64,000 bases of DNA from contig CAWHXR010000010.1 in the NCBI GenBank assembly GCA_963833375.1, forward strand, positions 496,001 to 560,000. Reading direction: 5' to 3'. The notes under the pieces are model-generated. The model was not told the origin of the DNA. It was given only the letters and a program-made list of their open reading frames with translations, and made no database searches. The position numbers were made by a program, and so were the translations under genes. The DNA comes from DASUPK01 sp963833375 (GTDB lineage: Bacteria; Actinomycetota; Thermoleophilia; Solirubrobacterales; 70-9). Below, one piece after another: positions 63,972 through 64,000 of this stretch (position 1 is the first letter of the stretch; each line of letters begins with the position of its first letter).

Positions 63972-64000
63972 CAGGAAATTGTATTACGAAACTCGGCCAA

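Overview
The window is a continuous piece of high-GC actinobacterial chromosome. The style of the genes (Thermoleophilia-type secreted proteins, an A2-type aa3 oxidase cluster, frequent ATGA overlaps, a BTAD/STAND/WD40 giant protein) suggests the class Thermoleophilia (Solirubrobacterales-like). That placement is an inference from protein style, not from a marker gene. There is no rRNA and no CRISPR array. There are three tRNA genes: Pro(TGG), Arg(TCT) and His(GTG).

Layout. 0-9 kb: secreted proteins, a drug-exporter-type ABC system coupled to a GH63-like glycosidase, an amidase with a small AtzG/GatC-like partner, a lipoprotein and a GT4 glycosyltransferase. 9.2-13.6 kb (+): a complete, canonical cytochrome c oxidase operon (ctaC, ctaD, a USP-like gene, ctaE). 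13.6-17.2 kb: a decayed mini-island with an integrase remnant and a galactose-oxidase-like gene. It is bounded by a 41-bp direct repeat made from the 3' end of ctaE. 17.5-23.8 kb: a diheme cytochrome c, a CBS protein, and a minus-strand operon encoding a second oxidase subunit II/I pair plus heme A synthase, heme O synthase and two tiny membrane proteins. In this second pair every heme and CuB ligand and both CuA cysteines are replaced, although the fold is preserved.

24-36.5 kb (+): an SCP2-SCP2-R2-like oxidase fusion, benzoylformate decarboxylase plus an FAD/Fe-S 2-hydroxyacid dehydrogenase, an Aur1-like phosphatase, an LPG-synthase-type membrane protein, thioredoxin reductase, an MBL-fold protein and a cytochrome P450. 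36.4-41 kb (-): fatty-acid or acyl-CoA beta-oxidation genes (3-hydroxyacyl-CoA dehydrogenase, acyl-CoA dehydrogenase, thiolase) with an embedded class IV aminotransferase. 41-51 kb: housekeeping and stress genes (rhodanese, DHFR-like, Nudix, SDR, OsmC, cobalamin adenosyltransferase, DUF1015, acetolactate decarboxylase, fatty acid hydroxylase).

51-64 kb is accessory. It holds a GNAT gene and purU between tRNA-Arg and tRNA-His, short hypotheticals, a frameshifted BTAD-STAND-WD40 giant gene, two cassette-like units with constant promoter/N-terminus and constant terminator but different C-terminal domains, a dispersed palindrome family found in both orientations, and a toxin-antitoxin pair at the right edge.

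The most unusual feature is the ligand-less heme-copper oxidase pair at 21.4-23.8 kb. It is packaged in one operon with CtaA and CtaB and sits about 5 kb from the intact oxidase.
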